A stretch of 6,181 bases of DNA, taken from positions 1 through 6,181 of the forward strand of contig CAINNT010000122.1 in NCBI GenBank assembly GCA_903851225.1. Reading direction: 5' to 3'. The translations under genes were made by a program, and so were the position numbers. This DNA is from an uncultured Chloroflexota bacterium (GTDB lineage Bacteria; Chloroflexota; Limnocylindria; Limnocylindrales; Limnocylindraceae). The notes under the pieces were generated by a model. The model ran no database searches. It saw only the letters and a list, made by a program, of their open reading frames with translations, and had not been told where the DNA came from. Positions 5,415-6,181 of the stretch are shown piece by piece (within the stretch, counting starts at the first letter, position 1; each line of letters starts with the position of its first letter).

Positions 5415-6181
5415 TTAGCGCGCGGTCGCCTCAATCAGCACGAGGTGTCGGCCAAGTACTTCAGCGCGGCGATCGGTAAATCGCGAGCCAAGCATCTCCC
5501 CCGCCGCCTGCTCGAGTGTCGCCGGGTCAAAATTCGGTGGGGCCAGATCAATCACTGCAATGCGTCCACCCGGCGCTAACCAGGCATGCGCCACATCGAT
5601 CATGCGCGCCCGCGGCTCTGCGGCGAGTTGGCTCAAGACAAACGGCACCACAACGAGTCCAGCAGGCGCACCCTCTGGCCCGGCATCAAGTGCTCGCGGA
5701 TGGAGATGCGCCGTGAGGCCATGTGCAATGAGTCGGCGCCGCGCGCGCTCGAGGCGATCCTCGCGCGCATCATAGGCGCTCGTGTCGCCACGCGACGCAA
5801 GCAGCACGGTCCAAAATCCGATCCCGGCACCAAGTTCCACAATGCGACCCTCGTATGGCAGCGCATCGAGCCAGAGCACCGCGCGATCAAGTTCTCCCTG
5901 CCAGGTTGCGCCGCCAAGTGGCCCGCGATCGTATGGGGCGCGATTCAAGTACCACGCCTCGAGTTCGTCGGGGTTCTGTGGCGGTGGCAAGAGTCCGAGT
6001 CGTGCCGGTACGCCGCTCTCCCCAACTTCAGGGGCACCAACAGTCAGCGGCGTTGATGGCGTTGGCGCGAGTGGAATGCCGACGGGTGGCTGTGCTCCTT
6101 CGGCGCGTCGACGAAGCCCCTCTTTGAGCTTTGCTTTCAGATACGGCTGGCCGGGCGCTCGTTCAAGACAGGCGGCGCACA
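5415..6181 (-). CDS. Class I SAM-dependent methyltransferase with N-terminal extension, 5' end outside the window
   Basis: The last 191 codons (from 5990) form a Rossmann-type methyltransferase. With TTG 5990 as residue 1, motif I is VELGAGIGFWT (51-61), the acidic end of strand 2 is SAYDARED (71-78), strand 4 is GLVVVPFVLS (111-120), and LAPGGRIAVIDL (138-149) is the post-motif segment. These bind S-adenosylmethionine; the methyl acceptor cannot be deduced. The frame has no stop from 5990 to the right edge and no ATG or GTG there, and TTG 5990 has no good ribosome site. The gene therefore most likely begins beyond the window. The extra 63 or so codons read CAACLERAPGQPYLKAK (a CxxC followed by a basic helix), then a Pro/Ala-rich linker of about 35 residues before the methyltransferase. 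The CxxC could be half of a zinc site whose rest lies off-window, or the end of another domain. The gene is convergent with the lipoprotein gene, with a 7-base gap and no visible terminator. Confidence 0.8.
   Translation of the reverse strand, partial: CAACLERAPGQPYLKAKLKEGLRRRAEGAQPPVGIPLAPTPSTPLTVGAPEVGESGVPARLGLLPPPQNPDELEAWYLNRAPYDRGPLGGATWQGELDRAVLWLDALPYEGRIVELGAGIGFWTVLLASRGDTSAYDAREDRLERARRRLIAHGLTAHLHPRALDAGPEGAPAGLVVVPFVLSQLAAEPRARMIDVAHAWLAPGGRIAVIDLAPPNFDPATLEQAAGEMLGSRFTDRRAEVLGRHLVLIEATAR

Overview
The window is a GC-rich, gene-dense piece of a bacterial chromosome with no RNA genes, mobile elements, CRISPR arrays or gene-free stretches; the longest gap between genes is about 42 bases. 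GTG starts, four-base gene overlaps, an apparently leaderless gene and a KorAB-type oxoacid:ferredoxin oxidoreductase suggest an actinobacterial or Chloroflexota-like organism, perhaps one with a compact genome. This placement is an inference from gene style and family, not from a marker gene.

From position 4975 down to the left edge, five genes run on the minus strand in transcription order: a four-helix membrane protein of unknown function (4975-4319), korA (4288-2408), korB (2411-1380), a short receiver-like protein (1383-970) and an M24-family peptidase (973 to beyond the left edge). The last four are linked by three successive four-base stop/start overlaps (GTGA, GTGA, ATGA), so they look co-transcribed and translationally coupled. 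The membrane protein lies only 30 bases upstream of korA and probably heads the operon. KorAB is the metabolic core: it oxidatively decarboxylates a 2-oxoacid, most likely 2-oxoglutarate, to an acyl-CoA and reduces ferredoxin. The roles of the receiver-like protein and the peptidase in this unit are unknown.

A small lipoprotein gene (5018-5407) on the plus strand diverges from the operon across a 42-base gap. That gap holds a 10-base palindrome and overlapping candidate -10 elements for both directions; the plus-strand element is spaced so that transcription would begin at the A of the lipoprotein start codon.

The lipoprotein gene converges, with 7 bases between, on a minus-strand gene that ends in a SAM-dependent methyltransferase domain. 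Its reading frame stays open to the right edge through a Pro-rich linker and a Cys-x-x-Cys segment, so it is a partial gene whose N-terminus is outside the window. No complete known defence or mobile system is visible. The least explained items are the receiver-like protein inside the korAB unit, the membrane protein at its head, and the N-terminal extension of the methyltransferase.
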